From the NCBI GenBank assembly GCA_036015235.1, contig CP107926.1, positions 4,855,501-4,919,500 of the forward strand: a stretch of 64,000 bases of DNA, in the 5' to 3' direction. The notes under the pieces are model-generated. The model saw nothing but the letters and a program-made list of their open reading frames with translations. It did not search any database and was not told where the DNA came from. The position numbers and the translations under genes are program-made. Positions 1 to 8,376 of the stretch are shown in pieces (the stretch's first letter is position 1; each line of letters starts with the position of its first letter). Source of the DNA: Streptomyces sp. NBC_00433. Its GTDB lineage: Bacteria > Actinomycetota > Actinomycetes > Streptomycetales > Streptomycetaceae.

Positions 1-237
1 CAAGCGGCGTTCGACGTCGCCGTCTCCCTCACCAAGGTGCGACCGATCACCGAAGAGACCGCCCGCGCCGCGAGCAAGCTTCTGGCCGCGGAGGGGCTTC
101 ACGGCCACAAGTACGCCATCGACGCGATGCTGGCTGCCACCGCACACGCGGAACACGGCGAGGTGACCATCGTGACCAGCGACGTGGATGACCTGCGCCG
201 ACTGTGCCATCCGCGAATCGCGATCGAGCCGATCTGA
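1..237 (+). CDS. PIN-domain toxin, 5' end outside window
   Basis: The reading frame is open from base 1 and ends at TGA 235-237, giving the last 78 residues of a PIN-domain ribonuclease toxin. They match the C-terminal part of the complete toxin at 5725-6117 with only four substitutions. The acidic residues expected in the second half of a PIN active site are present: Asp in YAIDAML and Asp in TSDVDDL. The first catalytic Asp and Glu lie before the window. By analogy with the two complete copies, an RHH antitoxin gene should lie just upstream. As in both other copies, a fragment of an LLM oxidoreductase gene faces it on the other strand. Confidence 0.85.
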   Translation, partial: QAAFDVAVSLTKVRPITEETARAASKLLAAEGLHGHKYAIDAMLAATAHAEHGEVTIVTSDVDDLRRLCHPRIAIEPI

Positions 238-280
238 GATATCCAGGCCTGGTGACGCCGCTTACCGCGATTCCCGCAGG

Positions 281-553
281 TCAGCCCGCGGTAGGTGAAC
301 GCGGCTTGACTGACGTCACCAGCGTCCCGAGCCGCATCCGCTCGGTGACCGCCGCAGCGGCGGTCAGCGTCGGCACCGCTCCGAACCAGGGCCCGTCCCG
401 AAAGGGCACCCGCCACGACAAGTGGTCGTAGGTGTACGCGGCGTGAAACCCGAGAGCCTCGGCCCGCTGCCACACCTCCCGCCCCTCGGCGGCCCAACGG
501 TAAATCGGCAGAATCACGACCTTCGAAACGCCCCCAGCGTGCCTCCTGATCAT
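281..553 (-). pseudogene. N-terminal fragment of an LLM-class flavin oxidoreductase (copy 1)
   Basis: This minus-strand frame contains YRWAAEGREVWQRAEALGFH, then YTYDHLSW and RLGTLVTS. I recognise these as the first 70 or so residues of an F420/FMN-dependent LLM-class oxidoreductase. Family members run to about 280-340 residues, but here the frame leaves the family right after LGTLVTS and stops within ten residues. The same break is found at 6160-6408 and 8791-9069. It is convergent with the PIN toxin, with about 40 bp between the stops. The start is uncertain: ATG at 553 gives an extra N-terminal stretch, and an AGGAGG lies at 543-548 with no good start codon after it. No catalytic function is expected. 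Confidence 0.65.
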
Positions 554-608
554 GTTGACGCACCGCCAGACGCCGAGATCCCCGACCGGGTCGAGCTCAG
601 CGTTCCAC

Positions 609-1433
609 TCAGGCGTCGCGGAGGCGCAGTGAGGTAGCCCCCACGACGATGGCGGCGCCGGTCCACGCACAGAGCACAAGCGCACCGACCCCGGGTGATA
701 GGTGCGGAGAGTCGGGCTCGGTGACGATGAATGCGGCTCCCGCCTGTGACGGCAGGAACTGCGCGACGTGCCTGCCCGCCGATCCGAACAGGTCCAACAC
801 AGGCAGGACGAACACCAGGGCGAAGTAGCTGACCAGAGCGCCAGGGGTCGAGCGCACGATCCAGCCGATCATTCCTCCGATGACTCCGGCCAGCACCATG
901 TACAGGGCCGTGCCCAGCACGACCCGCCACACCCCTGGATCGGACAGCGAGAACCCCGTGCGGTATTGGCCGATCACCGCTTGCGAGACAATAAAAGTGG
1001 CAATGGTGGTCGTCGTCATTACCATTGCGGCGACCACGAAGAACACCGTCAACTTGGCCCAGAGCACCGGAAGACGTTTGGGGACCGCGGTGAATGTCGA
1101 GCGAATCATGCCCGTGCTGAATTCACTGGAAACGAACAGCACACCCAGCGCCCCGATCAGGAGCTGCCCCAGGTAATAACCTTTCAGCGTCGCCGACGGC
1201 GTCAGGTCGGCGACGTCTTGAACGGCGGCGGGATTGCGGGTGTTATAGGCGATGATCAATCCAACGGCCGGCATGCTGAGCACGGCCGCGCCCAGCACCG
1301 CCCAGCTCGATCGCAGACTGCGCAACTTGATCCATTCGGACTTCACCGTCCGCGCGAGGGTTACCGGTTGGCTGTCTACGCCGGCCCCGGCGCTCCGGCG
1401 GGCGGCGGAGGTATCGATCGTGGCGGTGCTCAT
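609..1433 (-). CDS. ABC transporter permease (ABC-2 type)
   Basis: A 274-residue membrane protein of the ABC-2 permease type. The N-terminal cytosolic stretch contains SEWIKLRSLRSSW, the usual TKSEWIKLRS entry of actinobacterial drug/lantibiotic-type exporter permeases. About six hydrophobic segments follow. The ATG at 1433 overlaps the stop of the upstream ATPase gene as ATGA, so the two are translationally coupled and almost certainly form one exporter. The substrate cannot be read from sequence. The histidine kinase/response regulator pair 2 kb away is a plausible controller, as such pairs often sit beside these exporters, but that is inference. Confidence 0.85.
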   Translation of the reverse strand: MSTATIDTSAARRSAGAGVDSQPVTLARTVKSEWIKLRSLRSSWAVLGAAVLSMPAVGLIIAYNTRNPAAVQDVADLTPSATLKGYYLGQLLIGALGVLFVSSEFSTGMIRSTFTAVPKRLPVLWAKLTVFFVVAAMVMTTTTIATFIVSQAVIGQYRTGFSLSDPGVWRVVLGTALYMVLAGVIGGMIGWIVRSTPGALVSYFALVFVLPVLDLFGSAGRHVAQFLPSQAGAAFIVTEPDSPHLSPGVGALVLCAWTGAAIVVGATSLRLRDA

Positions 1434-2356
1434 GCGGCGTCCTTGGTATTCTCGATGGTGGAGCGGTAGTCGATCGAGTCGTCGGTCAGGGCCATGTACG
1501 CCTCTTCCAGAGAAGCAGCGTGAGTGGCCAACTCCAGGAGGGTGATTCCAGCCTCTGCGGCAGTCACGCCAATGCGGTCGCTGGTGAGGCCCTGCACTTC
1601 CAGCGTCTGCTCCGCGATGTTGCGTACGGTGAAGCCGACGCCGGCCAGTAGGGCAGCGAGCCGAGCAGCTTGTGGGGACCGGACTGTGACGACATCGGAT
1701 GACGCCGTCGCGATGAAGTCCGCCATTGACTGATCCCGCAGCAACTTGCCCTTTCCCACCAGGATGACGTGATCGGCAGTCAGCGCCATCTCGCTCATCA
1801 GGTGGGACGACAGGAACACGGTGCGGCCCTCGTCGGCCAGCCCCTTGAGCAGGTTGCGGATCCATCGCACGCCGTCCGGGTCCAGCCCATTGACCGGCTC
1901 GTCAAGAATCAGAGTCTGCGGGTCGGCCAGCAGTGCCGAGGCGATACCCAGCCGCTGCCCCATACCCAGTGAGAAGGCGCCGGCGCGGCGACCGGCGACA
2001 TCACCGAGCCCGACCATCCCGATCACCTCGTCGACCCGTTTGACTCCGATCCCCGCCGTAGCCGCCATCGCCAGCAGATGGTTGCGCGCCGAACGGCCGG
2101 TGTGCACCGCCCGGGCTTCCAAGAGCGCTCCGACCTCCGCCAACGGACTCTGGTGCTCAGCGAACGGTTTCCCGTTCACGGTAACTGATCCGGACGTCGG
2201 GGAGTCCAGCCCCAGAATCATCCGCATCGTCGTCGACTTTCCGGCGCCATTGGGACCGAGGAACCCGGTGACAACACCCGGCTTGACGGTGAACGTCAAT
2301 CCGTCGACGGCCAACTTGTCCCTATAGCGTTTGGTCAGACTCTCGGCCTTGATCAT
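1430..2356 (-). CDS. ABC transporter ATP-binding protein
   Basis: A 308-residue ATPase, the motor of the exporter with the permease at 609-1433. Walker A GPNGAGKST lies at residues 34-42. The signature is FSLGMGQR, a variant of LSGGQ usual in this DrrA/NatA-like group, and Walker B is LILDEP followed by GLDPDG. A C-terminal extension of about 90 residues beyond the ATPase core is typical of the DrrA-like family. The gene begins the operon, with about 115 bp separating it from the methyltransferase gene upstream on the same strand. The substrate is unknown. Confidence 0.9.
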   Translation of the reverse strand: MIKAESLTKRYRDKLAVDGLTFTVKPGVVTGFLGPNGAGKSTTMRMILGLDSPTSGSVTVNGKPFAEHQSPLAEVGALLEARAVHTGRSARNHLLAMAATAGIGVKRVDEVIGMVGLGDVAGRRAGAFSLGMGQRLGIASALLADPQTLILDEPVNGLDPDGVRWIRNLLKGLADEGRTVFLSSHLMSEMALTADHVILVGKGKLLRDQSMADFIATASSDVVTVRSPQAARLAALLAGVGFTVRNIAEQTLEVQGLTSDRIGVTAAEAGITLLELATHAASLEEAYMALTDDSIDYRSTIENTKDAA

Positions 2357-2472
2357 GCGTCCTCCAATTGGTTTCTTCTTACCGTTTCCGCCGGAAAGCC
2401 GGTACAGTCAGCGTGTACTCCCCCGATGTGTCCTGTTGGCTTATCCGGTCCCCCGCTCGGATGACCCGGTCG

Positions 2473-3276
2473 TCACGCCCGGTCTGATACGTCGACCTCG
2501 GCCTTCGGAGTGCCACCGGGGCCGGATCTGACGTCGACGCCCTTGCGGTCGGAGCCGGCGGCAGTGGCGACGGTGGCGGCAGCACGCAGATGCCAGACGC
2601 GGGCCGGTGGCAGGTTGGCCCAGACCGTGCGGGAGTCGACGGCATCGTGGGACTGCCGCCAGTGGGCGAGGGTGTCGAGGACCGCGCGCCGCCGGTCAGC
2701 CGCGCGCCGGGCGGGGACCAGGGCGCGGGCGCGGCTGGTTCCCCGGTAGGCGAAGTAGGTGAGGTGGCCGCCGGGCTTGAGCGCTACGCGGTAGAAGGCG
2801 AGCGCCTCGGCGACCTCGTGGGGCAGGAAGTTGGCGAAAGGCAGGCCAGAGACGATCACGTCGTAGCGGCCGCTGCCGAGGCCGTTTCCGAGGCCACCAT
2901 GCGCCAACTCGCCGACCGGTTGCTCGATCAGCCGGATCCGTTCCCCGTCGACTTCCAGCCGCCGGTCGGCGCGGAGCCGATTGGCGAAGCGGGGGTTCGC
3001 CTCGACCAGGTCCAGGGTGTCGCCTGGGCGGAGCCGGTTGGCGAGTACGCGCGAGACCGCGCCGGTTCCGGCTCCCACCTCCAGTACTGCCAGGGGTTGC
3101 CGGCCAGGACGGGGAGTCAGGAGCGGGGCCGCCAGGGCGCGGGAGAGACGACGGCTGCTCGGGGCGACGGCTCCGGTGGTGTGGAAAGTACGGGCTGTCT
3201 CGGTGAGAAAGAGCGCGGCGTCTGCCACGCTGCGGGACCATGCCCCTGCCGGCGCGGGAAAGCTCGATCGGTTCAT
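2473..3276 (-). CDS. class I SAM-dependent methyltransferase, PmtA/KsgA-like
   Basis: A 267-residue protein with the SAM-binding motif I VLEVGAGTGAVS near residue 65, an acidic motif II (LDLVEAN), and a post-motif DVIVSGLPFAN. The NP/GLPFAN pattern and the overall order resemble phosphatidylethanolamine N-methyltransferases of the PmtA type, which are related to rRNA adenine dimethylases. A lipid substrate is therefore a reasonable guess but is not shown. It starts close to, and divergent from, the histidine kinase gene at 3371, sharing a gap of about 95 bp that must hold both promoters. The C-terminal 40 residues after WHLRAAATV look unstructured. Confidence 0.8.
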   Translation of the reverse strand: MNRSSFPAPAGAWSRSVADAALFLTETARTFHTTGAVAPSSRRLSRALAAPLLTPRPGRQPLAVLEVGAGTGAVSRVLANRLRPGDTLDLVEANPRFANRLRADRRLEVDGERIRLIEQPVGELAHGGLGNGLGSGRYDVIVSGLPFANFLPHEVAEALAFYRVALKPGGHLTYFAYRGTSRARALVPARRAADRRRAVLDTLAHWRQSHDAVDSRTVWANLPPARVWHLRAAATVATAAGSDRKGVDVRSGPGGTPKAEVDVSDRA

Positions 3277-3370
3277 CCGTTCAGGCTCGTGCGCCGGTGG
3301 CTCCCGGGAATCGGCTGATGTATGAGCCGGGACCCCTACGAAAGTCGGGGTCAGGTACGGCTGGTGGGCG

Positions 3371-4573
3371 ATGCGGGTACGGCCGGCGGGTGCCTACGAT
3401 CGGCCGGTGCACGCAGACGCAGGCCCCGGCCTCGAATTCCGGCACCGTTGGCGGCCGCTGTGGACCGAGTATGTGCTGATCTGCACAGCTCTCGCCCTCG
3501 TGGTCCAGCAGGCGTACGCGACCCGGGGTGGCGCCGCGCTGCCGCTGAGGGCGTCGGTCGCGTTCGGTGCGGCGCTGGCGCTGACCGCCCGTGAGCGGTT
3601 CCCGCTGTCGGTCGGCGTACCCGCGCTGGCGGCCATGGTGGCGCAGAACCAGATGGCGCCGATGACGGTACTGCTGTTCCATCTGGCCGCACGAGGCCGC
3701 ACGAGAGCCGCCGCCGCTTACGGGAGCCTCGCCGCCCTGGCGCCGTGGCTGTGGCGCCCGCCGATCCACGGCCCGGTCGAGCCCAGGTACTCTCCGGGGC
3801 TGGTGTTCGCGCTTGCCATCACCGCCGGACTGTGGACGGCAAGCCGGCGCCGTCTGGCCGCCAGTCGGGCCGTCGAGGCCGAACTGCACGCTGAGCAGGC
3901 CCGATTGGCAGAGCGGGCCCGCATCTCCGCCGAGATGCACGACGTACTCGCCCACCGGCTGAGCCTGCTCGCCCTGCACGCCGGCGTCCTGGCGATGCAG
4001 ACCGAGACGCTGCCGCCCCCGGCCCTCGAGCGGATTGCGCTGCTCCGCGCCACTGCGGCACAGGCCCTGGCAGACCTGCGCGATCTGCTGGGAGCGCTGC
4101 GAACGGACCTGCCCGGCGACCCCCGGAAGGAGCGCGGCCCAGCGGTGCAGGACCTCTCCGCGCTGCTGGCCGAGGCCGACGCCGCCGGGCAGCGGATCGA
4201 AGCGGAGATCGGCGGGGAAGCCGGATCCGCCCCGGCCAGTCACCGGCTCGCTGTGCACCGACTGGTCCAGGAGGGGCTCACCAACGCCCGCAAGCACGCC
4301 GGCGGCGCACCGGTGCGGCTGCATGTGCACTACGGCAGCCCGGCCACATCCGTGGAACTCGTCAACGGTCCGGGCCGTCCGCCGTACCCACCTTCCGCGA
4401 CCATCGGCTACGGCCTGGTCGGCCTGTCCGAACGGGTCAGCGGCCTCAGCGGACATCTCCATCACGGGCCTTCGCCGGACGGCGGTTGGCGGCTCTCGGC
4501 CCGCCTCCCTCTGTCCCCGGATCCCGCAAGCTCCCTGCAGCGGCAGCCGATTCCCGGATCGGAGACCTCGTGA
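3371..4573 (+). CDS. two-component sensor histidine kinase (HisKA_3)
   Basis: A 400-residue membrane sensor kinase. Four to five hydrophobic segments span roughly residues 33-155. A dimerisation/phosphoacceptor helix follows, with the phosphorylated His at about residue 190 in the motif MHDVLAHRLS that typifies HisKA_3 kinases, then a HATPase domain with an N-box VQEGLTNARKHA and a G-box GYGLVGLSERV. The partner regulator starts in the stop codon of this gene (GTGA), so the pair is coupled. The ATG at 3371 is used here. A GTG at 3407 would remove 12 residues and is possible. The signal is unknown. Neighbouring ABC exporter genes suggest a cell-envelope or antibiotic stress role, by inference. 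Confidence 0.9.
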   Translation: MRVRPAGAYDRPVHADAGPGLEFRHRWRPLWTEYVLICTALALVVQQAYATRGGAALPLRASVAFGAALALTARERFPLSVGVPALAAMVAQNQMAPMTVLLFHLAARGRTRAAAAYGSLAALAPWLWRPPIHGPVEPRYSPGLVFALAITAGLWTASRRRLAASRAVEAELHAEQARLAERARISAEMHDVLAHRLSLLALHAGVLAMQTETLPPPALERIALLRATAAQALADLRDLLGALRTDLPGDPRKERGPAVQDLSALLAEADAAGQRIEAEIGGEAGSAPASHRLAVHRLVQEGLTNARKHAGGAPVRLHVHYGSPATSVELVNGPGRPPYPPSATIGYGLVGLSERVSGLSGHLHHGPSPDGGWRLSARLPLSPDPASSLQRQPIPGSETS

Positions 4574-5220
4574 TCAACGTACTGGTCGTCGACGACGACG
4601 CCCTGGTCCGGCTGGGCCTGGCCGACCTGATCGGCACGGACCCGGCCCTGCTGCTCGTGGCCGAGGCGGTCGACGGCCTGGAAGCGGTCGAACAGGCCAC
4701 TCGCCACCGGATCGACGTGGCCCTGGTCGATGTCCGGATGCCCCGTATGGACGGCATCGCCGCCGTCCGCCGACTGCGTACCCTTCCCGCTCCGCCGCGC
4801 ATCGTCATGCTGACCACGTTCGACATCGACGAGTACGTCTACGACGCTCTCGCCGCCGGCGCCGACGGCTTCCTGCTCAAGGACACCGAGCCCGCAGACA
4901 TCCTTCGCGCCATCCACGTGGTCGCGGCCGGCAACGGCATGCTCCACCCCTCCGCAGCCCGCCACCTGATCGACCGCTTCCACCACACCGCCCGCCCCGA
5001 CGCCCGTGCCGCCCGCAGACGACTGGCTCGGCTCACCCCCCGTGAAACCCAGGTCCTCAGCCGCCTCACCGAAGGCGATACCAATGCCGAGATCGCCGCT
5101 GTTCTCGGCATGCGCGAAAGCACCGTCAAGGCACACGTCAGCCGCATCCTCACCACCCTCGAAGCCAGCAACCGCGTTCAGGCCGCCCTCCTCGCGCGCG
5201 ACGCCGGCCTTCCCCGCTGA
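4570..5220 (+). CDS. NarL/FixJ-family response regulator
   Basis: A 216-residue DNA-binding regulator paired with the kinase just upstream. The receiver domain has the acidic pocket VVDDD (residues 7-10), the phospho-acceptor Asp54 in ALVDVRMPRMDG, and the conserved Lys in GFLLKDTEP. The C-terminal LuxR-type helix-turn-helix shows LTPRETQVL and ESTVKAHVSRIL. I chose the GTG at 4570, because it overlaps the kinase stop as GTGA and begins exactly at the receiver fold (INVLVVDDD). An upstream ATG at 4486 would add 28 residues that merely read the kinase 3' end in another frame. Confidence 0.92.
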   Translation: MINVLVVDDDALVRLGLADLIGTDPALLLVAEAVDGLEAVEQATRHRIDVALVDVRMPRMDGIAAVRRLRTLPAPPRIVMLTTFDIDEYVYDALAAGADGFLLKDTEPADILRAIHVVAAGNGMLHPSAARHLIDRFHHTARPDARAARRRLARLTPRETQVLSRLTEGDTNAEIAAVLGMRESTVKAHVSRILTTLEASNRVQAALLARDAGLPR

Positions 5221-5423
5221 GCCCTCCGACCGCGCGCACGCGCTCGACGGCGTCCGGCGAAGGCCCGGTGAAGGAGAAGCGGAACGGCACGGAATTCACT
5301 CCGGAACGGGGTGGGGCCACAGCAACCCGACAAGGATCCATGGCCCGGCGAGCCGGAGCCGCATCAGCCGTCCTGCCCGGCACTGAGGTCGAACCCGTGA
5401 TGACGAACCCCTCGCCCGTTCAC

Positions 5424-5449
5424 ACACCGTGTACTACAATGTGTCGATG
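5424..5449 (+). promoter_or_regulatory. leaderless promoter of antitoxin (copy 2)
   Basis: A -10-like TACAAT (5435-5440) lies six bases before the ATG at 5447, the spacing of actinobacterial leaderless transcripts, and no ribosome-binding site precedes the ATG. The overlapping interrupted palindrome ACACCGTGT (5424-5432) could be the antitoxin operator. The third cassette has the same arrangement at 8105-8130. Confidence 0.5.
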
Positions 5450-5728
5450 GATACTCCTCGCCCCGGCAAGACACGAGTCACCAGCGTTTCTCTGCGCGCC
5501 GAGACCCTGGAGGCGATTCGCTCGCGTGCCGGCAAGCAGGGCGTGTCCTCGTACATCGAGGAAGCCGTGCAGCGTCAGCTTCAGCGTGAGGCCGTAGATG
5601 AGTACATCGCGGAGTACGAGGCCGAGCACGGTCCTGTTGATCAGGCCGAGGTGGCGGCACGCGCCGAGAGGATCCGGGCGCACCACACGGCCCACCGTGG
5701 CGGCGCCTCGCCGGCGGACGCTGCGTGA
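5447..5728 (+). CDS. ribbon-helix-helix antitoxin
   Basis: A 93-residue protein. The N-terminal third reads as a ribbon-helix-helix DNA-binding fold: a beta strand TRVTSVSLRAETLEAIRSRA followed by a helix with VSSYIEEAVQRQL. The acidic C-terminal half (DEYIAEYEAEHGPVDQAEV) is the likely toxin-neutralising tail. The toxin gene starts inside its stop codon (GTGA at 5725), so the two form a classical toxin-antitoxin operon. I prefer the ATG at 5447 because a -10 box sits at leaderless distance from it. A GTG at 5429 would overlap the promoter. Confidence 0.85.
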   Translation: MDTPRPGKTRVTSVSLRAETLEAIRSRAGKQGVSSYIEEAVQRQLQREAVDEYIAEYEAEHGPVDQAEVAARAERIRAHHTAHRGGASPADAA

Positions 5729-6117
5729 GCGGCACTCTTGTCCTGGACAGCGAAGCCTTGTCCGAACTGTCCCGGCGGCACCGTGACATGACGGTGTGGC
5801 TGGACGTCGCTCGAACCCTCGATCTGCTGATCGTGACCAGTGCGGCAACCCTGGTCGAGGCACGTGATCCCAAGGTCGTACAAGCGGCGTTCGACGTCGC
5901 GGTCTCCCTCACCAAGGTGCGACCGATTACGGAAGAGACCGCCCGCTCGGCGGCCAAGCTTCTGGCCGCCGAGGGACTACATGGTCACAAGTACGCCATT
6001 GACGCCATGTTGGCGGCCACCGCACATGCGGAACACGGCGAGGTGACCGTCGTGACCAGCGACGTGGACGACCTGCGTCGACTGTGCCATCCGCGTATCG
6101 CGGTCGAGCCGATCTGA
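5725..6117 (+). CDS. PIN-domain toxin (VapC-like ribonuclease)
   Basis: A 130-residue PIN-domain protein. The four conserved acidic positions are visible: Asp8 (LVLDSEAL), Glu45 (TLVEA), Asp93 (KYAIDAML) and Asp113 (TSDVDDL). These would hold the magnesium ions for RNA cleavage. The GTG start overlaps the antitoxin stop. The protein is nearly identical in its last 78 residues to the truncated copy at the window start and clearly related to the copy at 8373-8774. VapC-type toxins cut tRNA or rRNA. The target here is unknown. Confidence 0.88.
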   Translation: MSGTLVLDSEALSELSRRHRDMTVWLDVARTLDLLIVTSAATLVEARDPKVVQAAFDVAVSLTKVRPITEETARSAAKLLAAEGLHGHKYAIDAMLAATAHAEHGEVTVVTSDVDDLRRLCHPRIAVEPI

Positions 6118-6159
6118 GATCTTCAGGCAGGTGACGGCGACTGCTGCGATTCCCGCAGG

Positions 6160-6408
6160 TCAGCCCGTGATGCATGAACGAGGCTTGACCGACGTCACCA
6201 GCGTCCCGAGCCTGATCCGCTCGGTCGCGGCCGCCGCCGCTGTGAGCGTCGGCACCGCCCCGAACCACGGCTCGTCCCTGAAGGTCCGCCACGACAGGTG
6301 GTCGTAGGTGTAGGCGGCATGGAACCCGAGAGCCTCGGCCCGCCGCCACACCTCCCGACCCTGCTCGTGCCAGCGGTAGATCGGCAGGATCACGGTGCTC
6401 AGACGCAT
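6160..6408 (-). pseudogene. N-terminal fragment of an LLM-class flavin oxidoreductase (copy 2)
   Basis: This is the cleanest of the three fragments. An ATG at 6408 gives 82 residues: the N-terminal strand VILPIYRW, then VWRRAEALGFH, YTYDHLSWRTF and RIRLGTLVTS, followed by VKPRSCITG and stop. In LLM-class enzymes the chain continues after LVTS for another 200 or more residues with the flavin-binding barrel. All three fragments leave the family at the same residue, so the truncation came before the cassette was copied. Whether the peptide is still made is unknown. Confidence 0.7.
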
Positions 6409-6514
6409 GAGGACGACCTTACGGGCGCAGGCGCCGCACCGGCGAAAGGCCACCATTGGGGGAAGCAGACCACGGAACGCGCACCTGCTCGCTACCGTGG
6501 TGAAGGTGAGCACA

Positions 6515-6820
6515 ATGAGCGTCGCCGAACTGGACGCGCTGATCGAGGAAGCAACGGTTGACACGTACGACGAGATCGAAGCGGTCAACGGCTTCCTGGC
6601 CGTCATCGACGAACACTTGGCGCTTCCGTTCTCCACGACCGTCCTGGGCGTCGAGGTGACCGTGGTCGAGGTCTACCTCACGAACGACCACCGGGTGAAC
6701 GCTCGTTGCATGCGGGAGGGGTTCCGGCAGGACATCGGCTTGGCTGAACTGCCCCTGCCGGAGCCGCCTCCGGACGGGACGCACTGGGTCGAGGCGTACC
6801 GGCGCTGGGCCGGATGCTGA
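6515..6820 (+). CDS. small CcbP-like putative calcium-binding protein
   Basis: A 101-residue acidic protein beginning MSVAELDALIEEATVDTYD. Its middle (VNGFLAVIDEHLALPFSTT followed by VLGVEVTVVEVYL) resembles the CcbP-type calcium-binding family. This is my recognition from memory and not a search result. The ATG at 6515 is preferred because GGTGAG precedes it by a few bases. Upstream in-frame ATGs would add an arginine-rich stretch that overlaps the LLM fragment. It ends 44 bp before the next gene on the same strand, so the two may be co-transcribed. Confidence 0.7.
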   Translation: MSVAELDALIEEATVDTYDEIEAVNGFLAVIDEHLALPFSTTVLGVEVTVVEVYLTNDHRVNARCMREGFRQDIGLAELPLPEPPPDGTHWVEAYRRWAGC

Positions 6821-6864
6821 GAAAAGCGGACCCGGACGAGAGCCGAAGCACATCGGAGCACGAC

Positions 6865-8043
6865 ATGAACACCTTCCCAGATCTCGTCCATGCCCTGCGG
6901 CGTAGCGCTGAGCTGAAGGAAGAGCTCGTCGCGTTCGGGGAGGGCCGCGCGTTCGAGCGGTTCCTCGACCCGCTCTTGGCCGAGGCCGGCGGCCCTGAAG
7001 GCGCGTTGGACGAGGCGACCGCGATCAACGTCATCGACCACTTCCTGCTCCAGTACCGCCTGCCTGATGGCAGCACGGTCGCCGACCGCTTCGTCACTCG
7101 GCGAACGGCTCTGTCCGAAGCCGACCGGCAGATGGTCCTGGCCTGGCGCGACCCGGTCGAAGGGCTTTTCGAGGTGCGGGGCAAGGACCGCGACTGCCTG
7201 CTCCTGCTCAACCTGCTGGACGACCTGGAGTATCGGACGTACGCCAGCGCCGGGCCGTCGGCCTTCCGCGGAGTCGCCAAGGGAGGCTTCCTCGGCGCCC
7301 GACTGGTCGGCCTGGCGAACGTACCCGGCGCATGGTTCGTCTCCGGTGTGATGTCCTCCTACCCCCGGACCGCCGCTTCGGAGATCGCCAGCGCGGCCCT
7401 CGACCTGGCCACCGTGCGGCCCGACCTCGTCTTCCGCAATCCGGAGAAGGTCGAGCAAGGATGGCGCTCAATGCGTGAGGACCGGGCTGCGTTCGCCGAG
7501 TTCTGCGGCAGCGACGAACTGGTCCTCACGCCAGAGGAGGCCGAGGACCGTATCAACGCCTTCTACCGCCACCGCCAGGAGATCGCCGCCGAGCGACGTC
7601 CCGGCCCCGCTCGGGGCGCGCGGCGGCCCGCCCCGGGCCTGCCCCTCTTCACGTTGCCGCCCGAACTGGCGGACTCGGACACTGTGGGCGTCATCTACGA
7701 CCGGGTCGACGGGCTCAACTTCTACGCGGACTACGGGTCGCTGCTGGACCTGTTCGCGAACCCCGACCTCGCGGGCCGCAAGCACCATCAGGACCTGCTC
7801 CGCACGTACTTGCGAGAGGAGACGATCACGCCGCTGCCCATCCGCCGTCTGGCCGCCGCACACCCGCAGAACGTCGACACGGTGTTCCGCAGACTCCTGC
7901 GGCAGCCCGGATTCACCTGGAGCGAGCACGGCGACGCCTTGCTGCGCCGACGCAAACCCTGGTACTACGAGAGCGAGCCGCGCCCGGGAGTCTCCGTGAT
8001 CGGTGACCGGCTCAGTGAGCTGCTCCGCGTCCGGCCGCGCTGA
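6865..8043 (+). CDS. hypothetical protein, 392 aa
   Basis: I do not recognise a named family. The protein is soluble, with no signal peptide or membrane segment, and is rich in Asp, Glu and Arg. An N-terminal helical part (residues 1-60, FPDLVHALRRSAELKEELVAF) is followed by a mixed central region with CLLLLNLLDDLEYRTY and then RGVAKGGFLGARLVGL. A proline/arginine-rich linker follows, then a C-terminal region ending PWYYESEPRPG. The last third, with LLRTYLREETITPLPIRRLA, could be a separate helical domain. It follows the CcbP-like gene and precedes a toxin-antitoxin pair. Its position between two copies of the TA/LLM cassette suggests that it is accessory. Confidence 0.75.
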   Translation: MNTFPDLVHALRRSAELKEELVAFGEGRAFERFLDPLLAEAGGPEGALDEATAINVIDHFLLQYRLPDGSTVADRFVTRRTALSEADRQMVLAWRDPVEGLFEVRGKDRDCLLLLNLLDDLEYRTYASAGPSAFRGVAKGGFLGARLVGLANVPGAWFVSGVMSSYPRTAASEIASAALDLATVRPDLVFRNPEKVEQGWRSMREDRAAFAEFCGSDELVLTPEEAEDRINAFYRHRQEIAAERRPGPARGARRPAPGLPLFTLPPELADSDTVGVIYDRVDGLNFYADYGSLLDLFANPDLAGRKHHQDLLRTYLREETITPLPIRRLAAAHPQNVDTVFRRLLRQPGFTWSEHGDALLRRRKPWYYESEPRPGVSVIGDRLSELLRVRPR

Positions 8044-8104
8044 GCGCATGCCGGTAGCTTCACAGACTGCACACCCGGCGACCGAGAAGAAGGGGCGTTT
8101 ACGT

Positions 8105-8130
8105 GCATACTGCGGTATGCTCGCCATATG
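8105..8130 (+). promoter_or_regulatory. leaderless promoter and operator of antitoxin (copy 3)
   Basis: An inverted repeat GCATAC-TGCG-GTATGC (8105-8120) overlaps a -10-like TATGCT (8116-8121), which lies six bases before the ATG at 8128. An operator across the -10 of a leaderless transcript would let the antitoxin repress its own operon. Confidence 0.55.
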
Positions 8131-8376
8131 GCTGACACGACCCGGATCACGGTCACGCTGCCGACCGAGCAGGTGGCGGAGCTGAAGAAGCTCACGGACA
8201 ACGTCTCCGGCTATGTGGCCGAGGCAGTCGCCCGTCAGATCAGGCACCAACTGCTCGGGGCCGACCTGCGGAGCTACGAGGACGAGCACGGATCCTTCAG
8301 CGAAGAGGAGCTGGCCGAGGCCCGAGCGCGTATCACGGGAGCGACGCAGACCACGGGCGGCGCGAGCGCCGCGTGA
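8128..8376 (+). CDS. ribbon-helix-helix antitoxin
   Basis: An 82-residue protein with an N-terminal RHH strand (TTRITVTLPTEQVAELKKL) and helix (VSGYVAEAVARQIRHQL), and an acidic C-terminal tail (YEDEHGSFSEEELAEARARI). It is paralogous to the antitoxin at 5447-5728, sharing the pattern of a basic DNA-binding end and an EHG-containing acidic tail, but is well diverged. The PIN toxin gene starts in its stop codon. The ATG at 8128 sits at leaderless distance from a -10 box. Confidence 0.85.
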   Translation: MADTTRITVTLPTEQVAELKKLTDNVSGYVAEAVARQIRHQLLGADLRSYEDEHGSFSEEELAEARARITGATQTTGGASAA

